From assembly GCF_004153445.1 (NCBI RefSeq), contig NZ_SDQC01000005.1, forward strand, positions 62,001-126,000: a stretch of DNA of 64,000 nucleotides, given 5' to 3'. A program made the translations under genes and the position numbers. Position 1 is the first letter of the stretch. Each line of letters starts with the position of its first letter. This stretch comes from Allopusillimonas soli (lineage in GTDB: Bacteria; Pseudomonadota; Gammaproteobacteria; Burkholderiales; Burkholderiaceae_B). The notes below the pieces were generated by a model, which made no database searches, was not told the DNA's origin, and saw only the letters and a program-made list of their open reading frames with translations. Of this stretch, positions 18,473-26,271 are shown piece after piece.

Positions 18473-19279
18473 TCAGGAACCAGGATGGTTCTCGGCTTCA
18501 ATGTGGGCCAGCGCGGTTGCCGCGCGCTGAAGCGCAGGCAGGCACAGCAGCGACTTGTCGACGGTCATGCGCATGATGGGCGCCTGGATGGCGACAGCCA
18601 TGTTCGATACGCCTTCGGCCACCGGCACGAGCACCGCAACGCACAGCAGGCCAGGCAGGAACTCCTCGTCGTCCATGGCATAACCGTCGCGGCGCACGCG
18701 CTCAATCTCCGCATCAAGCTGCGCCGGTTGCGTCAGCGTCTTCTCAGTGTACTTCTGCAGTGCGCCATGGGCGAGCAGACGCCGGCGCTGCGACGGCGTC
18801 ATCTGCGCAAGAAACAGCTTGCCGCTGGCGGAGCAGTGCAAGGGAACGCGGGAACCCGGATGCAAATAGAACCGCAGCGGCGCTGCTGTCTCCACCCGGT
18901 CGAGATACAATACCTCATCACCCGAGCAGGTGGTTATATTGCAGCTCTCACCGACCTCTTCCACCAGTTGGCGCAGCACAGCGTGGCGCGCGCCATGCAC
19001 CGTGTTGTTCAATAGCAGGCTTTCCGCCATGCGGCGCAGTCTCAGGCCAGCGCTGTACTGCCGCCCGTCACCGTCGCGCTGTATCATGGCTGCGCCCTCC
19101 AATTGCTGGAGCATCCGGTGCAAGGTGGGCTTGGGCAGGCCCAGCTCCTCCACCAGGCTTTGCAGCGTAAAGTACTGGTTTTTCCGGGCTATGACTTCCA
19201 GCAGGGAAAAAAGACGCATCGTGGGCGTATTGCCGTCTATCTTCGATTCGTCGTCTAGGATGTGTGGACGTGCGGCCAT
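18473..19279 (-). CDS. IclR family transcriptional regulator
   Basis: The protein of 268 residues has the IclR layout: N-terminal winged helix-turn-helix (about 15-80, with FTLQSLVEELGLPKPTLHRML) and a C-terminal GAF-like effector domain (about 90-265). It starts at the ATG at 19279, preceded by GAGTG; in-frame GTG (19285) and TTG (19297) codons exist upstream. It is the first gene of the iclR-cobS-cobT unit and diverges from thiO. A perfect palindrome upstream (19290-19308) is a candidate operator for autoregulation. The inducer is unknown. Confidence 0.88.
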   Translation of the reverse strand: MAARPHILDDESKIDGNTPTMRLFSLLEVIARKNQYFTLQSLVEELGLPKPTLHRMLQQLEGAAMIQRDGDGRQYSAGLRLRRMAESLLLNNTVHGARHAVLRQLVEEVGESCNITTCSGDEVLYLDRVETAAPLRFYLHPGSRVPLHCSASGKLFLAQMTPSQRRRLLAHGALQKYTEKTLTQPAQLDAEIERVRRDGYAMDDEEFLPGLLCVAVLVPVAEGVSNMAVAIQAPIMRMTVDKSLLCLPALQRAATALAHIEAENHPGS

Positions 19280-19289
19280 GATCACTCTA

Positions 19290-19308
19290 TATTCCAATAA
19301 TAGGAATA
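19290..19308. promoter_or_regulatory. palindromic operator candidate in the iclR-thiO intergenic region
   Basis: TATTCC and GGAATA flank a 7-bp AT spacer (AATAATA), giving a perfect 6-bp inverted repeat. IclR proteins bind short AT-rich palindromes of this kind. It lies just upstream of iclR and about 35 bp before thiO, so it could affect both. Confidence 0.5.
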
Positions 19309-19342
19309 AATTGTACCGTTTTTTGTAGAATCAGGATATCAA

Positions 19343-20425
19343 ATGCACATCGCTATAGTAGGGGCCGGAGCACTGGGGCGTCTTCTGGCTTACCTGCTGT
19401 CCCGGCAGCCGACGCATCGCATCAGCGTTTTCGACCCGGCCGATGGCCCCGAGGGGCGCGGTGCCGCGGGATGGACGGCGGCGGGCATGCTCACACCCAC
19501 CGCCGAACTCGAGTGTGCCGACCTCGATGTCTTCAACCACGGCCTGCGATCGCTGGAGCTTTGGAGCCGGATCATGCCATCGCTGCCCGGCGATGTCTCC
19601 TTTGCGCGCGACGGCAGTCTACTCCTGGCCCATCGGCACGACAGCGGCGCGGCCCAGCGCACGGTCGGCCTGCTCAAACAGAAGGCCCCGCAGCCCTACC
19701 GTCCTGTCGCCCTCCTGCCCGCGCAACTGGCCGAACTGGAGCCTGACATACATGGCCCCAGCCTTGCCTGGATGCTTCCGGGTGAAGGCGTGCTCAACGC
19801 CGTCGAAACCATGCGCGGGCTGTATTCAGCGGCGGCGGACAAAGTGACATGGCACTGGAACCACACCATCACCCAGGTTGCACCGGGCCTGGTGGGCAAT
19901 GGCACGCAATCCTGGACCTTCGACCACGTTTTCGACGCGCGCGGCCTGGGCCAGCGCCCTCCCGGCATGTCATCCTCCGATAATGCACTTTCCTGCCAGA
20001 ATGTGCGCGGCGTGCGCGGCGAGATCTTCTGGCTGCACGCGCCCGGCGTTGTACTGAATCGCCCTGCCCGCCTGCTGCATCCCCGCCACCGCGTCTATGT
20101 CGTACCCCGGCGCAACGACATCATCGTGGTTGGTGCAAGCGAGATCGAGAGCGAGGACCGTTCGCCGGTGTCGCTGCGCAGCACGGTAGAATTATTGGCG
20201 GCGGCGCACAGCATGATGCCGGGGCTGGCCGAGGCGCGGCTAGTGCATACGGAAACCAACCTGCGTCCCGCGCTCGTCGACAATCTGCCGCGCATCGAAC
20301 ATGAGCCGGGCCTGACGCGAATTAATGGGCTGTTTCGCCACGGCTGGCTGATCGCGCCTGCGATAGCGGAAAAAGCGCTTGCGCAGGCTTTGCCGGATAA
20401 TACGCTCATCCAGGTATCACCATGA
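19343..20425 (+). CDS. thiO: glycine oxidase ThiO
   Basis: A 360-residue flavoprotein of the DAO family. The N-terminus has the FAD-binding pattern IAIVGAGALGRLLAYLL and the C-terminal half ends in a typical ThiO arrangement (NLRPALVDNLPRIE ... NGLFRHGWLIAPAIAE). It oxidises glycine to the iminoglycine used by thiazole synthase. Its stop codon overlaps the thiS start (ATGA), so thiO-thiS-thiG are translationally coupled. The start at 19343 lies only 35 bp beyond the palindrome, leaving no room for a TPP riboswitch. Confidence 0.9.
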   Translation: MHIAIVGAGALGRLLAYLLSRQPTHRISVFDPADGPEGRGAAGWTAAGMLTPTAELECADLDVFNHGLRSLELWSRIMPSLPGDVSFARDGSLLLAHRHDSGAAQRTVGLLKQKAPQPYRPVALLPAQLAELEPDIHGPSLAWMLPGEGVLNAVETMRGLYSAAADKVTWHWNHTITQVAPGLVGNGTQSWTFDHVFDARGLGQRPPGMSSSDNALSCQNVRGVRGEIFWLHAPGVVLNRPARLLHPRHRVYVVPRRNDIIVVGASEIESEDRSPVSLRSTVELLAAAHSMMPGLAEARLVHTETNLRPALVDNLPRIEHEPGLTRINGLFRHGWLIAPAIAEKALAQALPDNTLIQVSP

Positions 20426-20640
20426 CCACAATACAGATCTTCCTGAACGGCCAGGCGCACCACATAGCGCAGGGGCTGACCCTCGCGCAGGCGCTGGAAC
20501 AGTTGCTGGACGCCGCCGACACCGCACTGCCTTACGCCAGCGCGGTCAACGGCGAGCACGTCGCGCGCCAGGTGCGCCAGAATGTCATCCTCAATGACCA
20601 AGACAGCATCACCACGTTTGAACCAATCACTGGGGGTTGA
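20422..20640 (+). CDS. thiS: sulfur carrier protein ThiS
   Basis: A 72-residue ubiquitin-like protein ending in ITGG; the terminal Gly-Gly is adenylated and thiocarboxylated to carry sulfur to ThiG. The length and the N-terminal beta-strand (TTIQIFLNGQ) fit the family. It overlaps thiO by 4 bp and is followed by thiG 7 bp later. The ThiF-type activating enzyme is not in this window. Confidence 0.93.
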   Translation: MTTIQIFLNGQAHHIAQGLTLAQALEQLLDAADTALPYASAVNGEHVARQVRQNVILNDQDSITTFEPITGG

Positions 20641-20647
20641 AAACACC

Positions 20648-21454
20648 ATGACATGGACCATCGCCGGCACACAGTTGGACAGCCGTTTCTTCCTGGGCAC
20701 GGCCGGCTATCCATCACCGCGCATACTCGAGCAATCGATTCAGGCATCGGGCGCGCAGGTTGTAACGGTAGGGTTGAAGCGCCAAATGGCGCACGGCGAG
20801 CCGTCGCCCGGAAGCGATGGCCAGAAGCCCGGTGGGCAGGCCTTCTTCCAACTCATCCGCCAGAGCGGCGCCCGCCTGCTCCCCAATACGGCGGGCTGCC
20901 ACACCGCCGCCGAGGCCATCGCGCTCGCGCGTATGGCCCGGGAAGTCTTCGACACCCACTGGCTCAAGCTGGAAGTCATCGGAGACCACTACACGCTGCA
21001 ACCCGATCCCTTCGAATTGGTCAACGCGGCCCACACGCTGGTCAAAGAGGGATTCGAAGTCTTTCCCTACTGTACGGACGATCTTGTCACCTGCCAGCGC
21101 CTGCTGGACGCAGGCTGCCGCATTCTCATGCCCTGGGGGGCGCCCATAGGCTCCGGCCAGGGGCTCATCAATCAGTACGCCCTGCGCACGTTGCGCGATC
21201 GCATCACGGACGTGCCGCTCATTATCGACGCAGGCATCGGTTCGCCCATGGACGCCGCACAGGCCATGGAAATGGGTTTTGACGGCGTGCTGCTCAACTC
21301 GGCTGTCTCCCATGCGCATAACCCTCCCCTTATGGCCGAGGCATTCAAGCTCGCGATCGAAGCCGGTCGCAAGGCCTTCGAGGCAGGCATCATGGCGGAA
21401 CAAGACATGGCCATCGCCACCACGCCAGTCACGGGACGCCCTTTTGTGCTCTAG
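20648..21454 (+). CDS. thiG: thiazole synthase
   Basis: The 268-residue TIM-barrel protein condenses 1-deoxy-xylulose 5-phosphate, iminoglycine and ThiS thiocarboxylate into the thiamine thiazole. The Schiff-base lysine lies in THWLKLEVIGD and the phosphate-binding block IDAGIGSPMDAAQAMEMG is present, with LLNSAVSHA following. The start at 20648 gives the canonical MTWTIAG N-terminus; the frame continues upstream into thiS. The usual partner thiE does not follow; the operon ends here. Confidence 0.95.
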   Translation: MTWTIAGTQLDSRFFLGTAGYPSPRILEQSIQASGAQVVTVGLKRQMAHGEPSPGSDGQKPGGQAFFQLIRQSGARLLPNTAGCHTAAEAIALARMAREVFDTHWLKLEVIGDHYTLQPDPFELVNAAHTLVKEGFEVFPYCTDDLVTCQRLLDAGCRILMPWGAPIGSGQGLINQYALRTLRDRITDVPLIIDAGIGSPMDAAQAMEMGFDGVLLNSAVSHAHNPPLMAEAFKLAIEAGRKAFEAGIMAEQDMAIATTPVTGRPFVL

Positions 21455-21462
21455 CCCTATGC

Positions 21463-21481
21463 GCCGGATTTCGAGTCCGGC
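21463..21481 (+). terminator. possible terminator hairpin after thiG
   Basis: GCCGGA and TCCGGC form a 6-bp stem around a 7-nt loop 8 bp after the thiG stop. There is no T-run behind it, so it is at best a weak or Rho-assisted terminator. Confidence 0.4.
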
Positions 21482-21729
21482 CCGCCATTCAGTCCCTTCC
21501 TGTGTGATATAGCCTCTTCGGCCCATTCGCCGTAGAGCCTGCGCAATGGCCATTGGGGCTCTGGCGGCGCATGGGCCTGCGCTTCTCCTGGCTTTTCCGC
21601 CACGGCTACACGCCGTCTTTCACTGTTCATTTCTGGCTTGCCGCCTCGTGCTTGCGGCGTGGCCGGGCTGCTTCGCACTCGATAGATATCTTTTCAATAA
21701 GCCTTGCTTACATTATCCTGAATATTTTA
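21482..21729. other. spacer between thiOSG and the lipoprotein operon, no confident gene
   Basis: The left part is GC-rich and contains a minus-strand open frame (start ATG at 21631, running to 21457, 58 codons) with a protein-like tail (PQWPLRRLYGEWAEEAI) but no ribosome binding site or recognised family. From about 21670 the composition turns strongly AT-rich, leading into the Fur-box promoter. I do not annotate the small frame as a gene. Confidence 0.4.
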
Positions 21730-21758
21730 TTGATAATGCGTTTCATTACTGATAGAAT
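21730..21758 (+). promoter_or_regulatory. Fur box overlapping the promoter of the TbpB-like/TBDR/Slam operon
   Basis: TTGATA (21730-21735) and TAGAAT (21753-21758) form a sigma-70 promoter with a 17-bp spacer. The 19-mer at 21732-21750 (GATAATGCGTTTCATTACT) matches the classical Fur consensus GATAATGATAATCATTATC at 13 of 19 positions and covers the -35 and spacer, the position expected for Fur repression. The operon start codon is 43 bp downstream of the -10. Confidence 0.7.
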
Positions 21759-21800
21759 TTTCAGATAAAAATAACAATATATTTTCACATTAAGTAGCAT

Positions 21801-23525
21801 ATGCTTGATATCAAACCGATTCGCCTACAGCGCCATCTCATGCTTATCACGCTCGCTGGCCTATGCACAGCCTGCGCCACAGGCGGTGGCAGTTTCGACA
21901 GGCACGCACTGCCGTCACCCATCGTCATCAACACCTGGGATACCGGCCCGTCGGAGCAAGATCATGTCCTCGAGGGCGTGCTGCAACCGCCGCCGTCCGC
22001 CCATCCGGAATACGGTTTCACCGCAGCCGAGCCCTATATCATCCGCACCAGTAACGCAGCCCAGCCGGTCGACCCCGATCGGGCCACAGCCGACCAGGAC
22101 GACCAATTCGACACCACGCTCTATCACCGGCATCCCGACACGGTCAGCGATACCCACCCCGCCTCTGAACGAATCAGCATCAACCCCGAAACGTGGCGAG
22201 CCAAGCCGGGTATACAGGACTACACCAGTTATCTTGAAGGCGACAACGACGGTCAATATCTTCTATTGGCCGACGCAAGCAACGTCCTGAAAACAGCCAC
22301 ATTTACTTATACGCGTCTGGGCATGGTCCAACTTGCACCAGAGAATCGCTACGATCCATCGCTATCCAATATTTTCTACAAGGGCTCGCTCCGGCCGGAG
22401 GCCATTCCTGTTTCCGGGCGGGCCACCTACGAAGGCTATTGGGAACGTGCCCTGGCCACGCTGGCCAATGACTACGTGAACGGCTACCGTGGCAATACAC
22501 TCACTGTCAGCAAGGCCTCCTTCGAGGTCGACTTCAGCACACGCAAGCTGAGCGGCACGCTTGACGGCCGAAACGGCGAGCGCCGCCAAGGCTATACCAT
22601 CCAGGCCGACATCACAGGCGCCGATTTTCTCGGTGTGGCCACGCCGCTCGAATACAGCAATGTTCAAGAAGATGCTGTCCTGTCCGGCAGTTTCTTCGGC
22701 CCCCAGGCCGCCGAACTGGCGGGCCGTCTTGTCGGCATCCACCGCAACGCCGTCGGCGTTTTTGCCGCCCGCCAGACGTCCGCCAGCAACATAGTCGAGG
22801 GCGAGGCTTCCAGCCTGGCAATCGGGCTGCACGCCGATGCCTCAGCAACCGAAGCCCCCACTTCCGTGTTCCAGGATGCGCGTACCCTTGCTTATTCAGG
22901 CAACATTCACGTGCTTCGCTTCAACGGCACAGACATCGACCTAAGACAGCTTTCCACAGACCAGGGCTTGTCATGCTGCGTGGAGCCTCAATTCCAATTC
23001 ATACAGATCGGTGCCCTGCCTGTCGATTCCGATGGACAGAAATCTGAAAAAGTCATGTATTTCACTCAAGGCACGCTGACCCCGCTCGCCGACATGCCCG
23101 CGTCTGGCCAGGCCAGCTACCGCGGCCGGTGGCTGGCCTTTGGCCGAGCGCCAAAGGGCCAGGCCTATATCGCTTCCACGGAGCATGCCGCGCGCTTTAC
23201 TGCCGATTTTGATGCCAGGACACTGACTGGCACGCTCCAAGGCCCGTCAGGTGCCGATCTCATCGATGTGCGCGCCAACATCCAAGGCAACCGTTTCAAC
23301 GGCACAACGCACATCCTGAGCCGTTTGTCGTCGGACAGCCAAGGAATAAATATCGCGTCCGATGCCGTTATTCGCGGCAGTGGACAGCTATCGGGCGCTT
23401 TTCACGGCCCGGGAGCCAACGAGCTTGCCGGGCATTTCATCAACGAAGACAAACGCTTCGGGGGCGTTTTTGGCGCCAAGCAGCGCATACCCCTCAAGAC
23501 GGCTGCCGAAGGCCGACACCCTTAA
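21801..23525 (+). CDS. TbpB-like bilobed surface lipoprotein, probable Slam substrate
   Basis: The 574-residue protein starts with a lipoprotein signal (hydrophobic stretch, then LCTAC with lipid Cys25) followed directly by ATGGGSFD, like the glycine-rich anchor of Neisseria TbpB. Two homologous halves are visible. SGRATYEGYW (205-214), FEVDFSTRKLSGTL (241-254) and GSFFGPQAAELAGRL (296-310) are matched by SGQASYRGRW (435-444), FTADFDARTLTGTL (466-479) and GAFHGPGANELAGHF (532-546). This is the TbpB/LbpB barrel (TbpBBD) signature twice, so an N-lobe and a C-lobe. Such lipoproteins sit on the cell surface and capture host iron or haem proteins for a TonB-dependent partner. It is first in an operon with a receptor and Slam. 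The handle regions show no family I recognise, so the ligand is open. Confidence 0.8.
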   Translation: MLDIKPIRLQRHLMLITLAGLCTACATGGGSFDRHALPSPIVINTWDTGPSEQDHVLEGVLQPPPSAHPEYGFTAAEPYIIRTSNAAQPVDPDRATADQDDQFDTTLYHRHPDTVSDTHPASERISINPETWRAKPGIQDYTSYLEGDNDGQYLLLADASNVLKTATFTYTRLGMVQLAPENRYDPSLSNIFYKGSLRPEAIPVSGRATYEGYWERALATLANDYVNGYRGNTLTVSKASFEVDFSTRKLSGTLDGRNGERRQGYTIQADITGADFLGVATPLEYSNVQEDAVLSGSFFGPQAAELAGRLVGIHRNAVGVFAARQTSASNIVEGEASSLAIGLHADASATEAPTSVFQDARTLAYSGNIHVLRFNGTDIDLRQLSTDQGLSCCVEPQFQFIQIGALPVDSDGQKSEKVMYFTQGTLTPLADMPASGQASYRGRWLAFGRAPKGQAYIASTEHAARFTADFDARTLTGTLQGPSGADLIDVRANIQGNRFNGTTHILSRLSSDSQGINIASDAVIRGSGQLSGAFHGPGANELAGHFINEDKRFGGVFGAKQRIPLKTAAEGRHP

Positions 23526-23652
23526 CAGCCCAACTGGGGCGTTACCGCATGGTTGCATTTGCGCTGTGTGTGCCCTCCACGCGTTGATCACTTTGCAGCA
23601 CGACATTTACCTTATTTGTATCTAATCTTATTATTTAAATACTATATATTTC

Positions 23653-26187
23653 ATGATGAGCCCATCAGTACTGTCTTCACCGCGTAAAAGACTGGCTCTC
23701 CTTGCCCTGGCCGGCATGCCGTTGATCGCCGTTGCCAACATCGAGTCACCCGTCAATCAGCTCGATACCATCACTGTTCAAGGACAGGTGCCAATACGCC
23801 CCGACGATGTCACCGGTGTTGCCCGCATTGAGAAAACCGCAGACGATCTGGACAAAGAGCAAGTTATGGGTATACGGGACTTGCTACGCTACGATCCTGG
23901 CATTTCCGTCAATGAGTCTGGCGGACGCGGCACGTCAACAGGCTTTTCCATGCGCGGTGTGGACAAGGAGCGCGTAGCGGTCACAATCGACGGCATGGCA
24001 CAGGGCCAAACGCTCACACGCCAGCACGCTGGCCCCTGGGGCAAAGGCCAGGGGCGCGGCAGTGGGGCCAAGAACGAAGTCGAATACGAAAACCTCAAGC
24101 TGGTCGACATCAGCCAAGGCGCCAATTCGGTATTGGCCGGCAGCGGTGCGCTTGGCGGTGCAGTCATGATGCAGACCAAAGACCCCGCCGATTTTCTACA
24201 TGATGGCAAACCGTTTGGCGCGCACAACAAGATAGGCTACACCAGTAAAGACGGCCGCTGGATGCGATCCTTAGGCATGGGTTTCCGTTTTTCGGACATG
24301 GAAGGCATGATGCAATATACAACCCGCGCCGGGCATGAAATCCGTCCACACCGTGCTGTCTATGACAGCAGCATCGACATCGTGCGCTATGACACCGATG
24401 CCTCCGGCCTAGTCACCGAATCTCTTTCCGCCCGTGATATCTCGGGCCCCGAGCGTCAGGCGCCTAATCCAATGACCTATCGCAGCGCTTCGTGGCTGAC
24501 CAAACTCAATTATGCATTCACGCCCGCTCATGTCGCGGGGATTGTGCATGAACATACCCGGCAGCGCTACGACTTGCGCGATTTTTTCGAGCGCAACTAT
24601 TGGTCGCTGCACGCCCATGAAAGCGACAACAATATTTTCATGACCAGCGGTAATATCCAGGCACTTGCCTACACACCGACCCGTTTTGTCTATGACCGGC
24701 ATCGGTACGATCGCACCGGACTCGAATACCGGTTTCTACCCGCCAAGGGTGCCACCTGGCTGGACTCTATGCGCGTACGTCTCGATCGCCAGGCAATCAC
24801 GACAAACAGCCATGTCCACAATTTGCTCTGCGCACCCTACCCCAAGGCTGATCCCGAATGCCGTCCCGCGCCCCTCGCCACCGGCACGCGCATGTATCTG
24901 AGCGATACGCGTTTCACGCAAAAACTGCACCGATTCGACCTGATGGCCACAAAATCTTTCACCGCATGGCGCAAACATGCACTGTGGGTGCACGCTGGCA
25001 TTGAACATGGCAAGGCTGTTGTGGCCGACCGAGATCGCAGCGCCCATGCCTACCGGGAGTACAACCATGTAGACGGACGCGTCCATGATCTATACAGCAA
25101 TAGCGAACTCGCCTACATCACACCACCCATCCAATCACGGCATGTATTCCTCGCAGTCAACGATGCTATCCGATTAAGCAACACATGGCGGCTCGGCGCC
25201 GGGCTACGCTACGACCGCCATACGCTCAATGGCATCCCAGGCATCTTCGATGAAACCGCCAGCACAGCAAGCCCCTACAGCGACCTTCCCCGCAGTCGCT
25301 ATAACAACCTCTCTTGGGACATCGGCCTGACCCACCACCTCACACCGCATATCGACCTGGCGTATAAATCCACATCAGGATTCCGTGTCCCCAGTGTAGG
25401 CGAGCGGCTGGGCCCCGGCTTCAATCGCCGCATGATGCGCCCGTCGCAACCCGAGCTCAAGGCCGAAACATCACGCAACCATGAAATCGGCCTGCATATG
25501 GACACCCGATACGGCACATTGTCAGCCAGTTACTTTCATGCGCAATATGCCAATCTAATTGACGTCGGCATGCCTTCACCTGAATCCGGCCTGCCCCAGA
25601 CGCCGCTCTTCCATAATCTGCAATCAGTCAAGACCAAGGGCGTAGGCGTCAAGGGAGCAATCAATCTTCATGAGGCATGGCAACGCATGCCCGATGGGAT
25701 GCAGGCAATGTTCGCGCTCAGCTATATAAGGCCGCGTGGCGACGCACCTTCCAACACTGACTTCATTGGCGCCGCAAGCTATGCGCTCGATATGCTGCAG
25801 CCACTGCGCGTGGTCTACGGGCTGGAATACAACCATCCATCCAGCAACTGGGGTGCCGCGATAAAAACCACCTACTCGGCGGCCAAGAAGACGGACGAGC
25901 TCCTACGAAACGCAGTAACGGGCGGGCTCATTACCCGACATGACAGCACAGCCAGCTTCGGCACGCCCAAATGGATCGTTACCGACCTGAGCGGTTACTA
26001 CCGTTTCAACAGATATGTAACCCTGCGCGCCGCGGTCCATAACGTGTTCGATTATCGCTACATTACCTGGGAATCCGCCCGTCAGGCGGAGCGCAGCGTC
26101 ATGAACAACAATCTCAGCGAGGTCAACCCGCTGGCTCTTGCCGCGCCTGGCCGCAATTACGCTGTCAATCTCGAAATCAAGTACTGA
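23653..26187 (+). CDS. TonB-dependent receptor, TbpA/LbpA/HpuB-like
   Basis: The 844-residue outer-membrane receptor has a signal peptide (to about residue 28), a TonB box LDTITVQGQ near residue 37, a plug to about residue 190 and a 22-strand barrel after that. The plug end NEVEYENLKLVDIS followed by QGANSVLAGSGALGG closely resembles TbpA/LbpA/HpuB-type receptors (haemoglobin/transferrin/lactoferrin receptor family). Energy from TonB-ExbBD would drive iron or haem across the outer membrane. It follows the TbpB-like gene by 127 AT-rich bp, as in tbpBA operons. The protein is a little shorter than TbpA (about 900 residues); loop differences would decide the ligand. Confidence 0.88.
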   Translation: MMSPSVLSSPRKRLALLALAGMPLIAVANIESPVNQLDTITVQGQVPIRPDDVTGVARIEKTADDLDKEQVMGIRDLLRYDPGISVNESGGRGTSTGFSMRGVDKERVAVTIDGMAQGQTLTRQHAGPWGKGQGRGSGAKNEVEYENLKLVDISQGANSVLAGSGALGGAVMMQTKDPADFLHDGKPFGAHNKIGYTSKDGRWMRSLGMGFRFSDMEGMMQYTTRAGHEIRPHRAVYDSSIDIVRYDTDASGLVTESLSARDISGPERQAPNPMTYRSASWLTKLNYAFTPAHVAGIVHEHTRQRYDLRDFFERNYWSLHAHESDNNIFMTSGNIQALAYTPTRFVYDRHRYDRTGLEYRFLPAKGATWLDSMRVRLDRQAITTNSHVHNLLCAPYPKADPECRPAPLATGTRMYLSDTRFTQKLHRFDLMATKSFTAWRKHALWVHAGIEHGKAVVADRDRSAHAYREYNHVDGRVHDLYSNSELAYITPPIQSRHVFLAVNDAIRLSNTWRLGAGLRYDRHTLNGIPGIFDETASTASPYSDLPRSRYNNLSWDIGLTHHLTPHIDLAYKSTSGFRVPSVGERLGPGFNRRMMRPSQPELKAETSRNHEIGLHMDTRYGTLSASYFHAQYANLIDVGMPSPESGLPQTPLFHNLQSVKTKGVGVKGAINLHEAWQRMPDGMQAMFALSYIRPRGDAPSNTDFIGAASYALDMLQPLRVVYGLEYNHPSSNWGAAIKTTYSAAKKTDELLRNAVTGGLITRHDSTASFGTPKWIVTDLSGYYRFNRYVTLRAAVHNVFDYRYITWESARQAERSVMNNNLSEVNPLALAAPGRNYAVNLEIKY

Positions 26188-26271
26188 TATTCCCGGCAAT
26201 ACCGCAGGCACGCCCAGCCGCAAACCTCATGGCAATGCGGGATAGGTCGCTTGCCTGTTGCCAGCACACAT

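Noticed and set aside
19280-19342. TPP riboswitch before thiO
   Set aside because: The interval is too short and lacks the conserved CTGAGA and ACCTGATC-type elements.
21457-21631. Small minus-strand gene before the TbpB-like operon
   Set aside because: 58 codons without ribosome binding site or known family; kept only as a note in the spacer entry.
23526-23652. Separate Fur-regulated promoter for the TonB-dependent receptor
   Set aside because: The gap is AT-rich but I found no good Fur match or clear -35/-10 pair; cotranscription with the lipoprotein gene is simpler.
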